Shown: piece after piece, positions 43,986 through 56,900 of the stretch
Numbering within the stretch: the first letter of the stretch is position 1
Layout: each line of letters starts with the position of its first letter
Assembly: GCF_017591425.1 (NCBI RefSeq)
Contig: NW_024465885.1
Span: 46,061,001-46,125,000 of the forward strand
DNA from: Ochotona curzoniae
Taxonomy: Eukaryota > Chordata > Mammalia > Lagomorpha > Ochotonidae
DNA: 64,000 bases
Direction: 5' to 3'
Notes under the pieces: generated by a model
The model's input: the letters and a program-made list of their open reading frames with translations, nothing else
Told to the model about the DNA's origin: nothing
Database searches by the model: none
Made by a program: the position numbers and the translations under genes

Positions 43986-46294
43986 AATAAGTAGTACCGT
44001 GCCCTAGGTCTGGCTCATAGTCAGACCACTGGGTAAAGGTACCCAATCCATAGCCATTCCCCCAGTCCCAAAATATCTGATGTGAATAGATATAAATGAG
44101 TCGCAAATTCAAAGGGTAAGATCTAGTGGAGAGAGGTGAGGGGAACTTTCTTGAAGCATCCTCATCTCAGCTAAGATAATAAATAAAAGCTAATATCTCA
44201 TCCTAGGGTGGGAATGTGGGTAAACTGGGAGCATGGAAAACTCTAGAGCTTCCCCTGTCATGTCACCTTATTATCAACTTGTCAGCAGATACCAAGGGGC
44301 CCTGGAAGATGACGGACTCACAAAAGCCTGAGCAAGCTGCCACCCATGGCTGGTTCTGAGGTTGTCTTGCCAGATGTTGTGTCCTCCCTACGGTACAGGC
44401 TCAGGTACATGGAACGCAGCCTTTGATCTACGGACTCCGTGCTTTTCATCTCCAGCAAAAAGGAGGATCAGAAACCGTTCAGATCTGCTCAGACAACAGG
44501 ATTCATTTACAGTGGTGACCCAGGGCTGTGTTCAGCCTCACTTCTCTGTCATAATGTGGTCCAAGGAAATCTGGACCAGCCTGACCTCTGTGGAACATCA
44601 CCCTGGTGATGACGTTGCATCAACTTGCTGATGTACAGCAGCTGCAAGTGCAAGTGTTCTGGGGCCTTCCGAAGTCAGACTCACACAACCAAAGATGGGA
44701 AATAATCTTGATGAAGAGTCAGAGGCCAGCCACATCAAAACACTTTTTAAAGGTCCAGTTTCTGAGGCATCTCACTGACAGTGAGAAGTAATTCCTGTAT
44801 GTTGCCTCTTCTAAAATAAGGAATGTCACGTAAAACCCAGGAGGTTTCTTTGAGTTCTTAAAGGGATTAGCTGAGACTATCACTCACACCCATACAAGAA
44901 TGCTTATAGAAAGCCACTGTTTTAAATTTGAACCAAAGCAGGTCAAGGGTCTGCAGAGCATTGAGGCTGCAGGACAGGTGACCCTATTGCTTGGCCCAGA
45001 GACCCGACAGCCTGTATGGTAGCAGAGGGGCCAGAAACTAAAACAGGCACCACATGGAGTTCTTGGCAATCTACATTTGGAAAAACCAAAGACTTAGTTC
45101 TGGAGGAAAAAACAGCAGAGCTATATGATTTTAGAAAAATAGCTCCAGGCATAATTTTTGGCCCTGAGAGATGGAATACTGGACCATGGGTCACTGCATA
45201 GCCAACCATTCGTGGTAGGCTGGTTCCATTCCACAGTCGAAGCTGTACCTCTGGGCAAACCCAGCAGCACCTGTTGTAAAATGAAAGTGGTAGATTTCCA
45301 TCATTTTTCAGCAAGAGTCAAATACCTGAGAGTGTGGCACTTCCATAGGACAGAGATGGAGTTCTCGGTTTTCACCATTCACATGGAAGATGTGAGCTTG
45401 AGACGTCAGACACATTGGTTGTCTGGTGAAAGTGTGGTCTGTGCTTCCAGCACGGTGCCTTGAACACTGCATCTTCACGAAGCAAAGAGTACAGTGACAT
45501 CACATGCCAAAAGGCAAAGGACAAACAGGCAATTATATGTTTTCCTAACAATCTTAATCCCATTCATGACAGCGGGCACTGAGTTGGGGAAAGAGCATCC
45601 TCGTGGCCTAATTGCATCTTAAAAGTATACCCTCTTAACACTACCACATTGGCCATTATGCTCTGACAGCTGAGCTTTGGCAGAGAAACATTCAAACCAC
45701 AGCTCAGGATCTCCAGACCAGAGGCACAAGCAAGCCTCCTGCTAGACTAGTGCCCCATGGTCACCACGTGGTTGTGTCAGTGCCTCTCTTCAGCCCCTAT
45801 CCACTGAAGCCAGAAAGGAGGGCAAAGTTCGGTGTACCCAGGGGTCACCAGAGCCTACAGGCACAAGGCGGAAACAGCCTGTAGTTGCAGTATGGCTTCA
45901 TTCTGAGAGTGGCTTTGAAAGACACTGGGGAAAAAAATCTTCCCCAGGGGCTGAGGTCTGAATGATGCATACTCTACTGGAAAGATAATTGTGTGTAGTG
46001 CATATGCAAATATGTCAGTTCCTTATACTTTGATTGGACTTAGGTAAACAGCCGCATTTGTGGGTGTTCTGGGTCACTGATCCCCACATCTTGTTGACTG
46101 TGAAAATCACTTGAGCAGTTTGGACATTTACAGATCTCTCGCCTCACCCACAATTACTCAAACAGGCAGCTCAGAAATCTACATAAGATCCTTAGGTGAT
46201 TCTAGTAGGTTGAAGGCACGATTAGCAAAGCTGTAATGAAGCATTAAAACACTAATACAAACACATGTAACACTATGTACACATACATATGACT
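43986..46294. other. No gene recognised
   Basis: Contains several 60-120 codon frames between 44360 and 45560 on both strands. Some sequence resembles old LTR or ERV material, but I cannot assign it. No exon or RNA gene supported. Confidence 0.4.
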
Positions 46295-46450
46295 CAAAAT
46301 CATTCCTTGAGGGCTATGTTATTAGCCCCATTTCATAGATGACCAAACTGAAGTGGAGTGACTCACGTAAGGACAAGCAGCCTAGAGACTGAATTATGGG
46401 GCTGGTATTGGAACTGCAGTCACCGTGGAGTCTTTGTTTCCCCGTGATGA
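46295..46450 (-). mobile_element. MIR SINE relic
   Basis: GCCCCATTTCATAGATGACC, AAACTGAAGTGGAGTGACTC, ACGTAAGGACAAGCAGCCTA and TTGGAACTGCAGTC follow the reversed MIR consensus closely (CCCCATTTTACAGATGAGG, AAACTGAGGC, AAGGTCACACAGC). Confidence 0.82.
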
Positions 46451-47097
46451 CGTAATGGAAACGGTGACCAAGGAAAAGGAAGGGACTGAAAAACCCACAC
46501 TCCAAAAAGCACGTCCAGCTGGTAAGGCCAGTTTCAGCATTTACCTAAAATGAAGACAAACCGTTTCCCCAAATAATGTCGCTTCTGTATCAAAATTCAT
46601 TTACAATAGCCTACGAGCACCACCTAGTGGCTCTGTCCGGCTGCTTGAATAGTAATCATTGAGATTAAACAGCATCTGCTCAGAATAGAAAAGTGGTTGT
46701 GAAAAATTGGTAGACACAAATTCAGCAGATACAAATTCTAGTTCCAGAAGGATGCCTTCTTTGGCTTCCAGGGAAATAATTAATAATACTGAGAGTATAA
46801 CACCATGGAAAAGATCAAAATAAGTTAATTATAAAGATAAGAATGGTACCAAATTAAAGGTATTTTTAATGAAAAGACTAGAATAAAAATGAAAAAGTCA
46901 TATGGCAAATCATTTATAAATTTATTTTCTTTGCAACTAATCTATTACAGAGCACAATAGAAGTTTTTCATGACCAATTATCTTTCCCAAGGGTTACGCT
47001 AATGCGACATCCCTTGGATGTCCAGGTATGAAGACACTGTGTACTCCCAGCACTCTCCCATGAGCCATACTGGAGCTGAGTCCACCAGCACCCTATA
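46451..47097. other. No gene recognised
   Basis: AT-rich unique sequence; nothing supported. Confidence 0.5.
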
Positions 47098-47181
47098 TAC
47101 CCTGCACCCAGCATCCTGTACCCTGCAGCCTGCACTCTGTACCCTCTATGCTGTATCCTGTACCCTGCACCCTGCACCCTG
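47098..47181 (-). repeat. Minisatellite of 7-bp CAGGGTR-type units
   Basis: On the minus strand CAGGGTGCAGGGTGCAGGGT continues as variants (CAGGATA, CAGAGTG, CAGGCTG, CAGGGTA) for about 12 units. Order and spacing are regular but the units differ, so the array is old or recently shuffled. Confidence 0.8.
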
Positions 47182-48345
47182 ATGTCTTAGGATCCTTTTC
47201 TTTCGAGATGTTTGGCAGAGGCAAGGTGGGATAGTCTCAGTGACATGAAGTGTCACTGTGGAGTAGATACAATGCAAGTTAGTAGGCTTAAAGGGGGAAG
47301 GAGCAAGGCCAGGAGCAGGAGAGGATGAAGCAGACCCAGAGAGGACAGAAGCCATGAGTGAGGCCAGTCTCTGAGGACATACCTGGGGCTTCCCAAGCAT
47401 TAGCCTTCATCCTACAGTTTACTAAAGCTCCTATATGCGTCACGTAGAAGATAACACAGCTCCGAGACAGGAGTTAGGCCTGGAAGGACTTCCAGAATGT
47501 GGTGGAAAGGACAGAAAAGATTGCATGCTGTGTGGTTCCACCTATGTGAGTCATCTAGAGTAGGGAAATCCCTGCAGAAGGAAGGAAGATGGGTAGCTGG
47601 GAGGAGGATGGGGAGAAATGTTTTCTGGGCCCAGAACTTTACTTTGGAGTGATGGAAACATTTCAAACTAGATAGAGATCTTGTCACATGACTTGGTGAA
47701 TGCACCCAACACCACTGAATTATTTGCTTCAATGTGATTGATTCTGTAGTATTTGAATTTGGAAAAACATAATAAACAAAAACATAAGAATACATGTACA
47801 CCTTGCTGTGACTGATTCAGACACTGCATTTGAAAGACTCTTTTGTCTTAGGATTGTAGACCACAGCATTTCCAGTTTAGCATATATTATCACAACCGAT
47901 GTTGAGGGGTCCACTCTATTAAAGAAGAAAATTAAAGGACAGCCTTGATGTGGGGCACTCAAATGGAGCTGGGGGCTCTTGTCAAAACTGGCCTGTGTTT
48001 GAACTCTTGTACAGGACTATTTTGTCCAAACCCTACTGGACACACCTTGGCAACTGGGGGTGACAGCTGTTTCTGGAACACAGCTCACCAACCTCTTCCA
48101 TCATGTGATAAAACATCCCTCCTGCTTCCTGGGACTGTCCAATCTCATTATTATAAGATAGCTTAACCCTTGACCTTTGCTGCTAAAATCTGAAGCCCTG
48201 ACAACCAGTGCAAGTGTTTCGCAACTCCTGCTTCAGTTGTGGCTGTAGAACAAACCATAAAATACAAAACCTCGGGGCCCATATTTAAGGCTACTTGAGT
48301 TCTATGCCTTCCAGACTGCTCATCTAACATGCCACAAATCTCTAT
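47182..48345. other. No gene recognised
   Basis: Unique sequence. Frames 47412-47801 (-, 129 codons) and 47729-47962 (-) have no family signature. Confidence 0.5.
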
Positions 48346-48349
48346 TCTC

Positions 48350-48955
48350 AACTAAGTTGATTTCAGCCTGGTCAACCACTGGTAAAAGGGTTACTGGGGC
48401 ACCTAGTGAAGCATCCATTTTCTTGGGGGCTTCAGGACACAATGAGCCTGTCCCTTCTCTGCTGAAGGGGAAAGCCAAAGCAGTGCAGAACAACAGGGCT
48501 GGCACAGGTGGGGCTGCTAGGCTGTTTCCAGCACAGGAGCTGCTGGGCTGAATGGGAAAACTCCACCCAATGGCTCAGCCAGATGGGACCAAAAAGTGAA
48601 GGAAAGGTAAACTCAAGCTGCAGTGCCCTTTCTCACTTGCTGTTGGATGCCAGAATGCCAGCTCCTCCAGGACCTGTGCTCTGGGACTCATGCAGCATCC
48701 CCCTGAGGGCTCAAGCTTCCCGCTCTGCACTGACCATTGCCTCCCTTGGCTCAGGCCTCCGGACGTACTGAGACAAGCTCCCTACCAGCTTCCCTGCATC
48801 TCTGGCTTACAGACGGCCTATGATGTGACTCCTTAGCTCCCATACAAAATGAGCCAATTCTCCCAGTTCATCCCTTCTCCCCTCTCCCTCCTCTCTCTCT
48901 CATATGAATAGTCTGCCCATTCTGTTTCTCTGGAGGACCCTGACTAAAACAAATA
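48350..48955 (-). mobile_element. Ancient interspersed repeat, family not named (third copy)
   Basis: Its minus-strand start GTTTTAGTCAGGGTCCTCCA then GAGAAACAGAATGGGC matches the other two copies. Internal landmarks (GAGAATTGGCTCATTTTGTA, GTAAGCCAGAGATGCAGGG) fit the family layout of a TTGGCTCAC block and a repeated GCAAG(C)T..GAGA block. Confidence 0.5.
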
Positions 48956-50859
48956 TTGAATGAGAATTATTTATGAGATTCTGTTGGAGACCTCAAACCA
49001 CCTTCTACAGCAAGAGGGTTGTTAGAGCTTTCTCTACAAACAGGATTTGAAAGTAAGAAAAGGAAAAGATTGACAACCAGGTTCCTGGGTTGGCATTGGG
49101 TTTATTACTGTTGTTTTGCAACAAAGATTTTTTTAAGAAGAAGCCACCATAGGAAACAGGCTACTCTGAGTTCAGCACTTGGCTTGGCAGAGACTCTAAT
49201 TTCAGGTGGCTGGAGCAGGTTTCCTAACACAAATGGAGAGCCGGAACATTCTTAGCTGTGTAATCCAGGAACACAAGAAACCTGAATGTAGGAGAACGCA
49301 GGGCCTCGTCTGCAGACTATCTCACCAGCACCAAAAGCAAACCAACGACTGTCCAAAGATCACACATTCCAAACACACCCCCAGTTAACAGAAACCAAAC
49401 ACAAGCCAGAAATGTGTCCTACCTGCCTGGGACAAGCTGCAGTGGGAAAAGCAGATGGAAAATACCCTTGAGGGCTTTACCCTGAACTCTCCACATCCAA
49501 CAGGGAATTGAGTTTCTCAAAAATAAGGTCTTTCTGTTTACCAACATAATGTTTTTGCCAAAGAGAATTCTTTAATTTAGATACTTTGGGGAAACTGCAG
49601 AGTCTTGGGATTTGGGGCCAAAGATGCCCAAATGTTGCAATCCTAAACCCTTTGGCAGTGACAAAAACATGTTTGCAAGTGGAAAGTTTTTGGCGTGTGG
49701 CTTCTTGTGTTGTTTTGTTTGGGTGCGTGTTTGTTGGCTCACTTGGTGTCAAAGGATTTCCTCCATGTCTTCCCAGAACCAGGGAGTGGAGGTCAAGGTT
49801 CTGTTCAGGAAGTTGACCCCAAATCACCTGTACCCCATCTTGGACTGCCCATACAGCTTAAGGCCAACAAACTCAAGTGGACTTGGGCTTATGGAACCAT
49901 CTTTGTCCTGCCTTCTACCACGAAGTGAAGACCAAGCTAGTCAGATGCAACAGCATGAGATGCCTTCCCCCCACGGCTGTGGATTTCCACATTGCAGCCT
50001 CTGATGAACCTGTCGCCAGGCTGTTGCATCTGCCCCGCCCTAGTAGACCAAATTTCTGTTTCCTTCCACATACTCTCTGTGCAGAGAGAGAAGTTTCCCA
50101 CCTCTTGCAACCATACTGGAACAAGCTGACCCCTTTAGGATGAAAAGATAACAGCATGCAATTTCTGAACATCAGTGGTCATTTTAAGAGGTGGGAGCAA
50201 TCATCCAGCAAACCAAACTTCCTGATGAACAAAGTTCAGCTGCTTTGGAATCTCCAAGGCTAGCTTGGTCACTGGGGAAAAGTCTGGGACATACAAACAT
50301 CTGGTAGGGTGGAAGTTCTCACCCAATATTACACAAGGGTTGGTTGAGGGAGGAGGGGCAGGGCAAGGGGACAGATACAGGACCAAGAGGGATGGCAAGA
50401 AGGTGCTACGCGGTTTCAAATTCATCTGTCTCCAGCCCCACATGGAGAGCTTAGAGGGAACAGAACCCACACTCTGACCCAGACCTGTGAATATTTCAGA
50501 GGACAGCCCAGTTACCCCAGGCATGAAGCCCAACCACCCTTCACATTTGTGTGTGTCTCATAAGCTCTTGCCACTCAGGAACCCCCAATGTGGTGGCCGC
50601 CACTTCTGTCCCCTCCTGCCCTCACTCCGCTCAGCCTGATCCTCCTTCCCTCCCAGCTCCTGATTAGAACTCAAGTTCCATTTGGAAGGAGAAGCTAACT
50701 GACCACCAACAGCTTTCACTGCCCTAGATCGCTGGTCCTGTTTTCCTTTAACATCTCGGTTACCCATGCCTCCTTGAAGGCGAGAACGCTGTGTTCTGCC
50801 TCCACCTCCTTGCCTGGCATCGCGTCTCCCCATCATTTCTTCACACTGAAATCCCATGT
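48956..50859. other. No gene recognised
   Basis: Unique sequence. Overlapping frames at 49477-50172 (both strands; up to 130 codons) and 50201-50908 (-) show no recognisable domain; the two strands cannot both be coding and neither shows a family. Confidence 0.45.
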
Positions 50860-51480
50860 CTTTATTAAAAATGTTTTTATAACAATAAAGAGAGTTCTTG
50901 CATTCCATAGCTAGAGTTCAGGAAGAAACCGCACTCCCCTGCTGCCTGCCAAACACCCTCCCTCCATCCCCTCTCGTCATCAGTTTTGTAGACATAATTT
51001 TATCTCATTTCACATCCATAGGCTTAATCATAATATTCAACAAAGAAAAAGTAGGAAAACCACAGTTTCACAGAAGTATAAATGATGGCTAAAAGTGGCA
51101 AGAGTATCCCAAAATGTCCATCGTATTCTTGCGCATCTTAGTATTCCATATTCACTGTCACATGTCAGAAAAAGCACGTAGTATTTGTCATTTGGCTACT
51201 GGCTTATGTCACTAAGCATCATGGCTTCCAGTTGCATGTGTTTGGTTGCAAAAGTCAGAATTTCACTCTTTTATGACTGAATAATACTCTCCAGTGTATA
51301 TAAACCACATTTTCTTTATCCTGTCATCATCTGATGGATATCAGAGTTGATTCCATATCTTAGCCATGGTGAACTGTGGTTGTAATAACCATTGGGATAC
51401 AAACAACTCAATTGATGATTTCGCTTCATTTGGGTAACTGCTGGAGTGGAATGGCTGGGACATGTGATAGATCTACCCTG
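50860..51480 (-). mobile_element. L1M-type 3' region relic
   Basis: On the + strand TTTGGCTACTGGCTTATGTC, ACTAAGCATCATGGCTTCCA, GTTGCATGTGTTTGGTTGC, GACTGAATAATACTCTCCAG, GATTCCATATCTTAGCCATG and TAACTGCTGGAGTGGAATG reproduce the reversed L1M 3' region in order. Confidence 0.8.
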
Positions 51481-51701
51481 AGGAGTGATCTAGTCTTAGA
51501 GCCCAGCCTCAAAGGCAGATCCCAAAATAAGCCTCTTCTGATCCCTGCATCCACACATAATTGTCCAGAATATGCAGAACTACATCGCACCCCACTAGTG
51601 GCATCACAGATTGCTTATTCTTTTCTTTTTCTTTTTTCATTTTTTGTTTTGTTTTGTTTGCTTATGTTTTTCAGTACTTGACTTGTATGAAAGTTGCTGA
51701 A

Positions 51702-52015
51702 GGGCTCAGGATGGTAGCCTAGTGGCCAGAGTCTTGCTTTGCATGCACCGGGATCCCATTTGGGTGCCAGTTCATCTCTCTGTGACCCCGTTTCCCATCT
51801 ATCTTCCTGCTTGTGGCCTGGGAAGGCAGTAGAAGATGGCCCAAAGCCTTGGGACCCTGTGCCCATGTGGGAGACCCAAAGGAAACTCCCAGCTCCTGGC
51901 TTTAGATCAACCATGACGACCACTTAAGGAGTGAATCAGTGGACATTTTTCCATCTGTCTCTCCTCCTCTCTGTATATCTGACTTTCCAATAAAAATAAG
52001 TAAAGCTTTTTTTTT
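51702..52015 (+). mobile_element. C-type SINE, near full length, with target duplication
   Basis: Head GGGCTCAGGATGGTAGCC, core CTGGGAAGGCAGTAGAAG, GTGGGAGACCCAAAGGAAAC, tail CCAATAAAAATAAGTAAAGC. A 12-bp repeat AAAGTTGCTGAA flanks it (51690-51701 and 52016-52027). Confidence 0.93.
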
Positions 52016-52305
52016 AAAGTTGCTGAAAAGCAAAGCTGCTATGGCTTACGTCTGTCTACTCCAACACTTTACTCCATATTTGGCACACATTGAGAAGCAC
52101 TCTAAGAGACCATGAGTGGGTGAAAAGACAATACGCTCAAGAGCTGATGATCAAGCATTGTGGTCTGAGCTCAGCTGTGCTTTCACATACTTGGACAAGC
52201 CTCTGGGGCTCCCAACACTCAAATGCGGCTCTGTGATCAGATGCCCGCAAGACCTTTTCTCATTCTGTTTTTGTTTCCTGGCACTGGATGACTCAAGACC
52301 ATGGA

Positions 52306-52577
52306 GGAGCCAGCATGATGGCTCAACTGGCTACTCCTCCAGTTGAGTTAGCTAACCTGCTAACAACCAGCATCCCATATGAACAGTGGTTCATGTCCCT
52401 GCTGCTCCACTTCCCATCCAGCTACCTGCTTGTAGCCTGGGAAAGCAGCATGAATGGTCCAAAGCCTGGTGACCCTATGCCAATTTAAGAGACCCAGAGA
52501 AGGCTCCTGGCTTTGGAGCAGCTCAGCTCAATCTTTATGGCCATTTGGAGAGTGAACCAGCAGTTGAAAAAATATTT

Positions 52578-52624
<47 letters not shown>

Positions 52625-52679
52625 CTTCTCTCTATAAACCTGCCTTTCCAATAAAAACATATAAATACTTTAAAAAGAG
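52306..52679 (+). mobile_element. C-type SINE with an internal (TG)n expansion and target duplication
   Basis: Head with the A-box area near GCATGATGGCTCAACTGGC, body TCCACTTCCCATCCAGCTAC and CTGGGAAAGCAGCATGAATG, then where the TCTCTC block normally stands a TG run (about 52582-52621), then CCCCTTCTCTCT and the tail CCAATAAAAACATATAAATA. A 10-bp repeat AGACCATGGA flanks it (52296-52305 and 52680-52689). Confidence 0.9.
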
Positions 52680-52867
52680 AGACCATGGAAATCTACCTTC
52701 CTGATTCCAAATACCCAAAACCAAAGTGTTAGCAGATCTAGTACCTTCTGGAAGCCAACAACACTTAATATTCCCTGGCTAGTAGATGCCTCACTATGGT
52801 CTGCATCTTTTTTGCTACTTGCCTTCATCTCAGTGTGTATCTCATAGCTCCTTCGTTCTGCTATAAG

Positions 52868-53130
52868 GCTGGTTCTAATCCCAGCCGCTCCAATTTCCCA
52901 TTCAGCTCCCTGCTTGTGGCCTGAGAAAGCAGTTGAGGACGGCCCAAAGCCTTGAGATCCTGCACCCGCATGGGAGACCCAGAAGAAGCTCGGGCTTCTG
53001 GCTTCGGACCAGGTTAGGTCCAGCCATTGCAGTAACTTGAGGAACAAATCATCAGAGGAAGATCTTCCTCTCTGTCTCTCCTCTCTGTCCATCTGATTTT
53101 ACAATAAAAATAAGTCTTTAAAAAAAAAAA
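52868..53130 (+). mobile_element. C-type SINE, 5'-truncated
   Basis: Begins at the B box (CTGGTTCTAATCCCAGCCGC) and runs through CTGAGAAAGCAGTTGAGGAC, ATGGGAGACCCAGAAGAAGC, the pyrimidine block and ACAATAAAAATAAGTC plus A11. It lacks the first 50 or so bases. Confidence 0.9.
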
Positions 53131-56100
53131 GATTTTGATTCCTGAGATCCTTCACATTACAACTACAAAGAGTCCCTTCCCCGAAGGACACATTCCCAGG
53201 TCCCAGAGGCTAAGCCTTTACTATCCATGGAGGACACAATTCTACCTGCTGACAGCTGTGGCATTCTAACACTCAAAACAAAACTAAGGATCTCTCTGGG
53301 CCAAAAAGGTCCCATTCTTTTGTATTTTTTAATCATCTACAGATCCCAATCAGGGGTCATTCAATCACCCTTAATTTACGGATAGACCATTTTTAAACAT
53401 TTTTTTTCTAAGTTATTGGAATGCTATCAATGCATTTCCAAATGTCAGGTGCTGGTCCTGAACCCTACCTCTGTGCTTTGAGATCATTCCTTTTGGCTCC
53501 CATTCCTGAAGCTGGTATTTCCTGGGAGCACTGCCTCGCAGAAGCCATGCACAGGCCCAGTTGTCTTTCTCCTTCTCAGTCCCTTGTAGGCCAGAGCTCT
53601 CACAAAAACCACACGCAGGCCTCCATGTCTACGGAGCCCTGTTTGGAGAGAAGCAGACAGGTCTCACCTAGGTCACAAGGAGACCAGAAGCTCCACAGTG
53701 GCCATCGTTGTCACAGGGTGTTCCTGACACATCCAGCCGAGTGCCATTTGTTAAACACATCCACAGCAGGGAAAGGCACTTCTGATGATGCTACACCCAG
53801 TGGCACCTAGTGCTGCTGTTGACGGATGAGGTGCTCCATTCATCAACAAATGGAATCCTTTTTCTTTCTTGACTGAGGCAGGCTGCAGCCTCCACGGTTG
53901 GCCAGTCCGTGGCACAGAATCCGAGCCTCCAGAGACAGCTGCACCGGCACACAAGGCCAGGCTGTGTGCTGCTCTTACGTTATGTCTATTTCAGAAGTTG
54001 ACTTTGGCAGAGGTGTTGACCACTCACACAATATATCTACTCCCAGAAAAGATAAGGAGGGTTAAAAAAAAATGCAACACTGGCTTCTCTCTAAATTCTC
54101 ACTTGGAAACAGATACCTTGGCTGGGGAGGGCAAGCGCAGCAGTCTGTGCAAGAATGATGAATAAGTTGGAACAGATGATAAAGAAAATATTAAAAGTAG
54201 AAATAATTTATTCTTAAGGAACCTGTGCACTGAGCTAACTCCTGACTAGCAGAGTCTGAAGAATATAAATCCCCAGATTAGGCTCTATCTGAGGGAATGT
54301 TTTTCCAGGACTATTGGAACACACTGAATACACTCAATAGTCTTTTAAAGAGCTCAGTGTTAAGAACTACTGGGGTGCAGGGATAATCAAGTGCTCGCTC
54401 TGAGTCGTCCAGGCAGGGAAGCTGCACTGGGTTCGGCTACTCAGGAACGTCTCCCTTCTGACGCCAACTCTCTCCCTCACGGCGGCACTGGAGAAAAACA
54501 TCCATTCAAACCTGATCTTCACATCCCTTCCCAGTGTCTACTTTGACCCTGCTACCAACACCAACAAAAGTCACCCGCAACCCTTGTTTCCAGACCCTAG
54601 GACCAAAACAACAAAATGAAAGTGTCTAAAAAGTCAACGGGGGGGGGGGGGGAACCTCTCTCAAAATCCAGTCTGGAGGTCCTTCAATGTATTTTTAAAC
54701 CAATAACGTGAACTTCTCCATGCTGAAGAGTTACGAAATTGGGTCACAAAATTTTTTTTAAAAAAGGCATAGTTGTAATAGAAACCACCTAGAGCAGAGA
54801 AAGAAGCCCTGACCAATCACAAAGTGATATACATCTGAAAGCAAATACTTAGATTGCATTTTTCCCCAGCTAAGCAGTCAGATGTTAGGGAAATGCCCTG
54901 AATTTTTCTAAATATTTCCTGCTGTTAATAGCAAAACAGCTCTGACACTCCCAAATGAAGGACACAAGGGCAAACTAACTTTCTGTGAATTTGTTCTCCT
55001 TCTGGCTGTTCTGTCCCAGTGGCAATAAGAAGCCTAATTGTAAAGATTTTAAAACCAAAAATGTTACTCCTGAGATGCCACATGGAGCTATTTTTATGAA
55101 AACCTACTGAGACGTGCAAGACTGGCAACAGGCTGAGACCTTCCAGTGAGAGGCTGGGAAAGCAGGGGTGAGGAGGGACTTAGCACATTTCCATCTTGTT
55201 CTCCTTGCAACCTGGGAGGGGACCCAGATTCCAGGAGCCAATACAAGATGGCCACACTCCAGGGAGTCTGGCAAAGACCCGGGCCAGGGCCAGAGGCCTG
55301 TGGTGAGCTGGCCTCCAGGGGAGAAGGTGGTGACAGCCAAAGCCGAATTACACGACACTGTGAGTCTAGAGCACAAGCTCTGGTAATGCCTGAGTGGTCC
55401 CCTGTGGCCTTTTTTGCTAAAGTGAAGATGGAGGTGTCTGGTCAACCACAGGTGAGGTGGCAACTCGGGGTCAAGCTTAATGAGGGCCAGACAGCAGGAG
55501 GAACTGCAGACCAGGCAGGGGACAGGCACAGAGCGGAGATTGCTGGCCTCAAACCACCACCCACAGGGTAGCTAGGTTATGGCGTGGAAGGTGCAAGGGT
55601 CCCTGCAGCTCCCAGGGCAAGAAGAAGCATTAAAGATGCAAATTTAGAACAGGCTGTGGAAGCTTCTGCCAGGTTTCGTCCTGGGAGATTGCTTGACCCC
55701 TTCCCCCAGAATAGCACAGTGTGTCCTGGGCCCTTTTAGACCTGGGCCCTGAGGCCTTGAGACTGGAGAACAAGAAGGGATTAGCTCAACATCCTTATGA
55801 CCACTGACTGGCATCTGTCTCCTGGCTCAGAGCCCATCCCTAAGAAATGGGGAAAAGACACTCAGCTCCCAAGACACATCCAGCTGCAGAACCCAGACAG
55901 TGCCAGCCCGAGGCCCTTGGAAGCCTGTACCTCTGCAGATGGCCCACCAAGAGGAGGCATCGACAGACTTGAGTGTCTTGTTCAAGAGAAAGACTCACTT
56001 GACTTTCTCAAAACATCACACTCAGCGATTCCCGACACAAAGGTTGTGTTTTTAGATTGCCAGATCCAGCCACCTTCAATTCAAAGTTAGATCTGCAGCA

Positions 56101-56280
56101 CAATGTTCCAGTGTGTTCATGTGGGAACATTTAGCCACCAGCAAAACTGGCTCCAGAGAAAGCTGACTGTTATTACTTTGGGGTTGGGGAAGTAAGGGTG
56201 CTGTAGCCAGAGATGGCTCTTAAACCACAAGACTCTGTGTTCCCACCTCAAGCATAGCCTATTGGTTAAAAGGAGAGACA
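53131..56280. other. No gene recognised; G14 run at 54639-54652
   Basis: Mostly unique sequence. The two 141-codon frames at 55104-55529 (-) and 55146-55571 (+) overlap on opposite strands in a GC-rich stretch, have no motif and are probably chance. The G14 run may be a length-variable site or a sequencing artefact. Confidence 0.45.
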
Positions 56281-56289
56281 CAGGGACTT

Positions 56290-56600
56290 CCTTCCAGGAG
56301 TCCTGAGCTGCTGATCCATTCCTACATTGAAACCCTATTCCTCAGGACCTCGGCGTGTGACCATATTTGGTAATAGTCATTGAAGACGCAGTTTGTCAAA
56401 ATGAGGTCATCCTGGCTAAGGACAAGCTCCTCACCCAGGACAAGTGAGGTCTCTATATAAAAAAAGAAATGGCCTGTGAAGACAGAAGCTCTACCAAGGG
56501 AAGATTCGGCAGGAAGATGCCCTCATAACCAGACTGGCCTTGGCTCATCAGGCTGGGACAGGGGCCTGGAAAAATGAAGCAGGAACATGTTCATTCTTTT
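56290..56600 (+). mobile_element. Ancient interspersed repeat, family not named
   Basis: GTGTGACCATATTTGGTAAT, CAAAATGAGGTCATCCTGGC, and GGAAGATGCCCTCATAACCA follow a common mammalian repeat of the form TGTGACCTTATTTGGAAATAG ... AAGATGAGGTCATACTGG ... GAGAAGACGGCC. Diverged. Confidence 0.45.
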
Positions 56601-56809
56601 TTTTTTTCTGATTTAAAAAAAAAAAAAACAGAAACCATTTCATGGGCCCCTGAAAATGACACTTGCGTTCTCTGCACCTCGTGGAGAAGTCAAACCCATA
56701 GCAATGGTTACTGAATGCCCACACTTAGTGGGCTCCCCAGGCTGACAATGTCTTGGCACCGTATCAGATCACCTGTTCATGTGACTAATGACCACCACTT
56801 TCCACCCTT

Positions 56810-56900
56810 GGCTCTAACATCCAAGCAGAAAGATTCTGTCTCCTTCAGCCTTACAGCCCAGCATAGCCTGGCACATAATACTGGCTCAATAAAAAAAACT
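56810..56900 (+). mobile_element. L2-like 3' end
   Basis: AGCCCAGCATAGCCTGGCAC then ATAATACTGGCTCAATAAAA resembles the L2 terminus (AGCACAGTGCCTGGCACATAG, CGCTCAATAAATG). Confidence 0.5.

Noticed and set aside
52670..53092. 140-codon minus-strand open frame
   Set aside because: It is antisense to the truncated SINE at 52868-53130.
54639..54652. G14 run as a quadruplex element
   Set aside because: A single homopolymer without spacing is as likely to be a sequencing or assembly artefact; recorded only as a note.
55104..55571. 141-codon open frames on both strands
   Set aside because: They overlap on opposite strands in GC-rich DNA and neither shows a domain or exon boundary.
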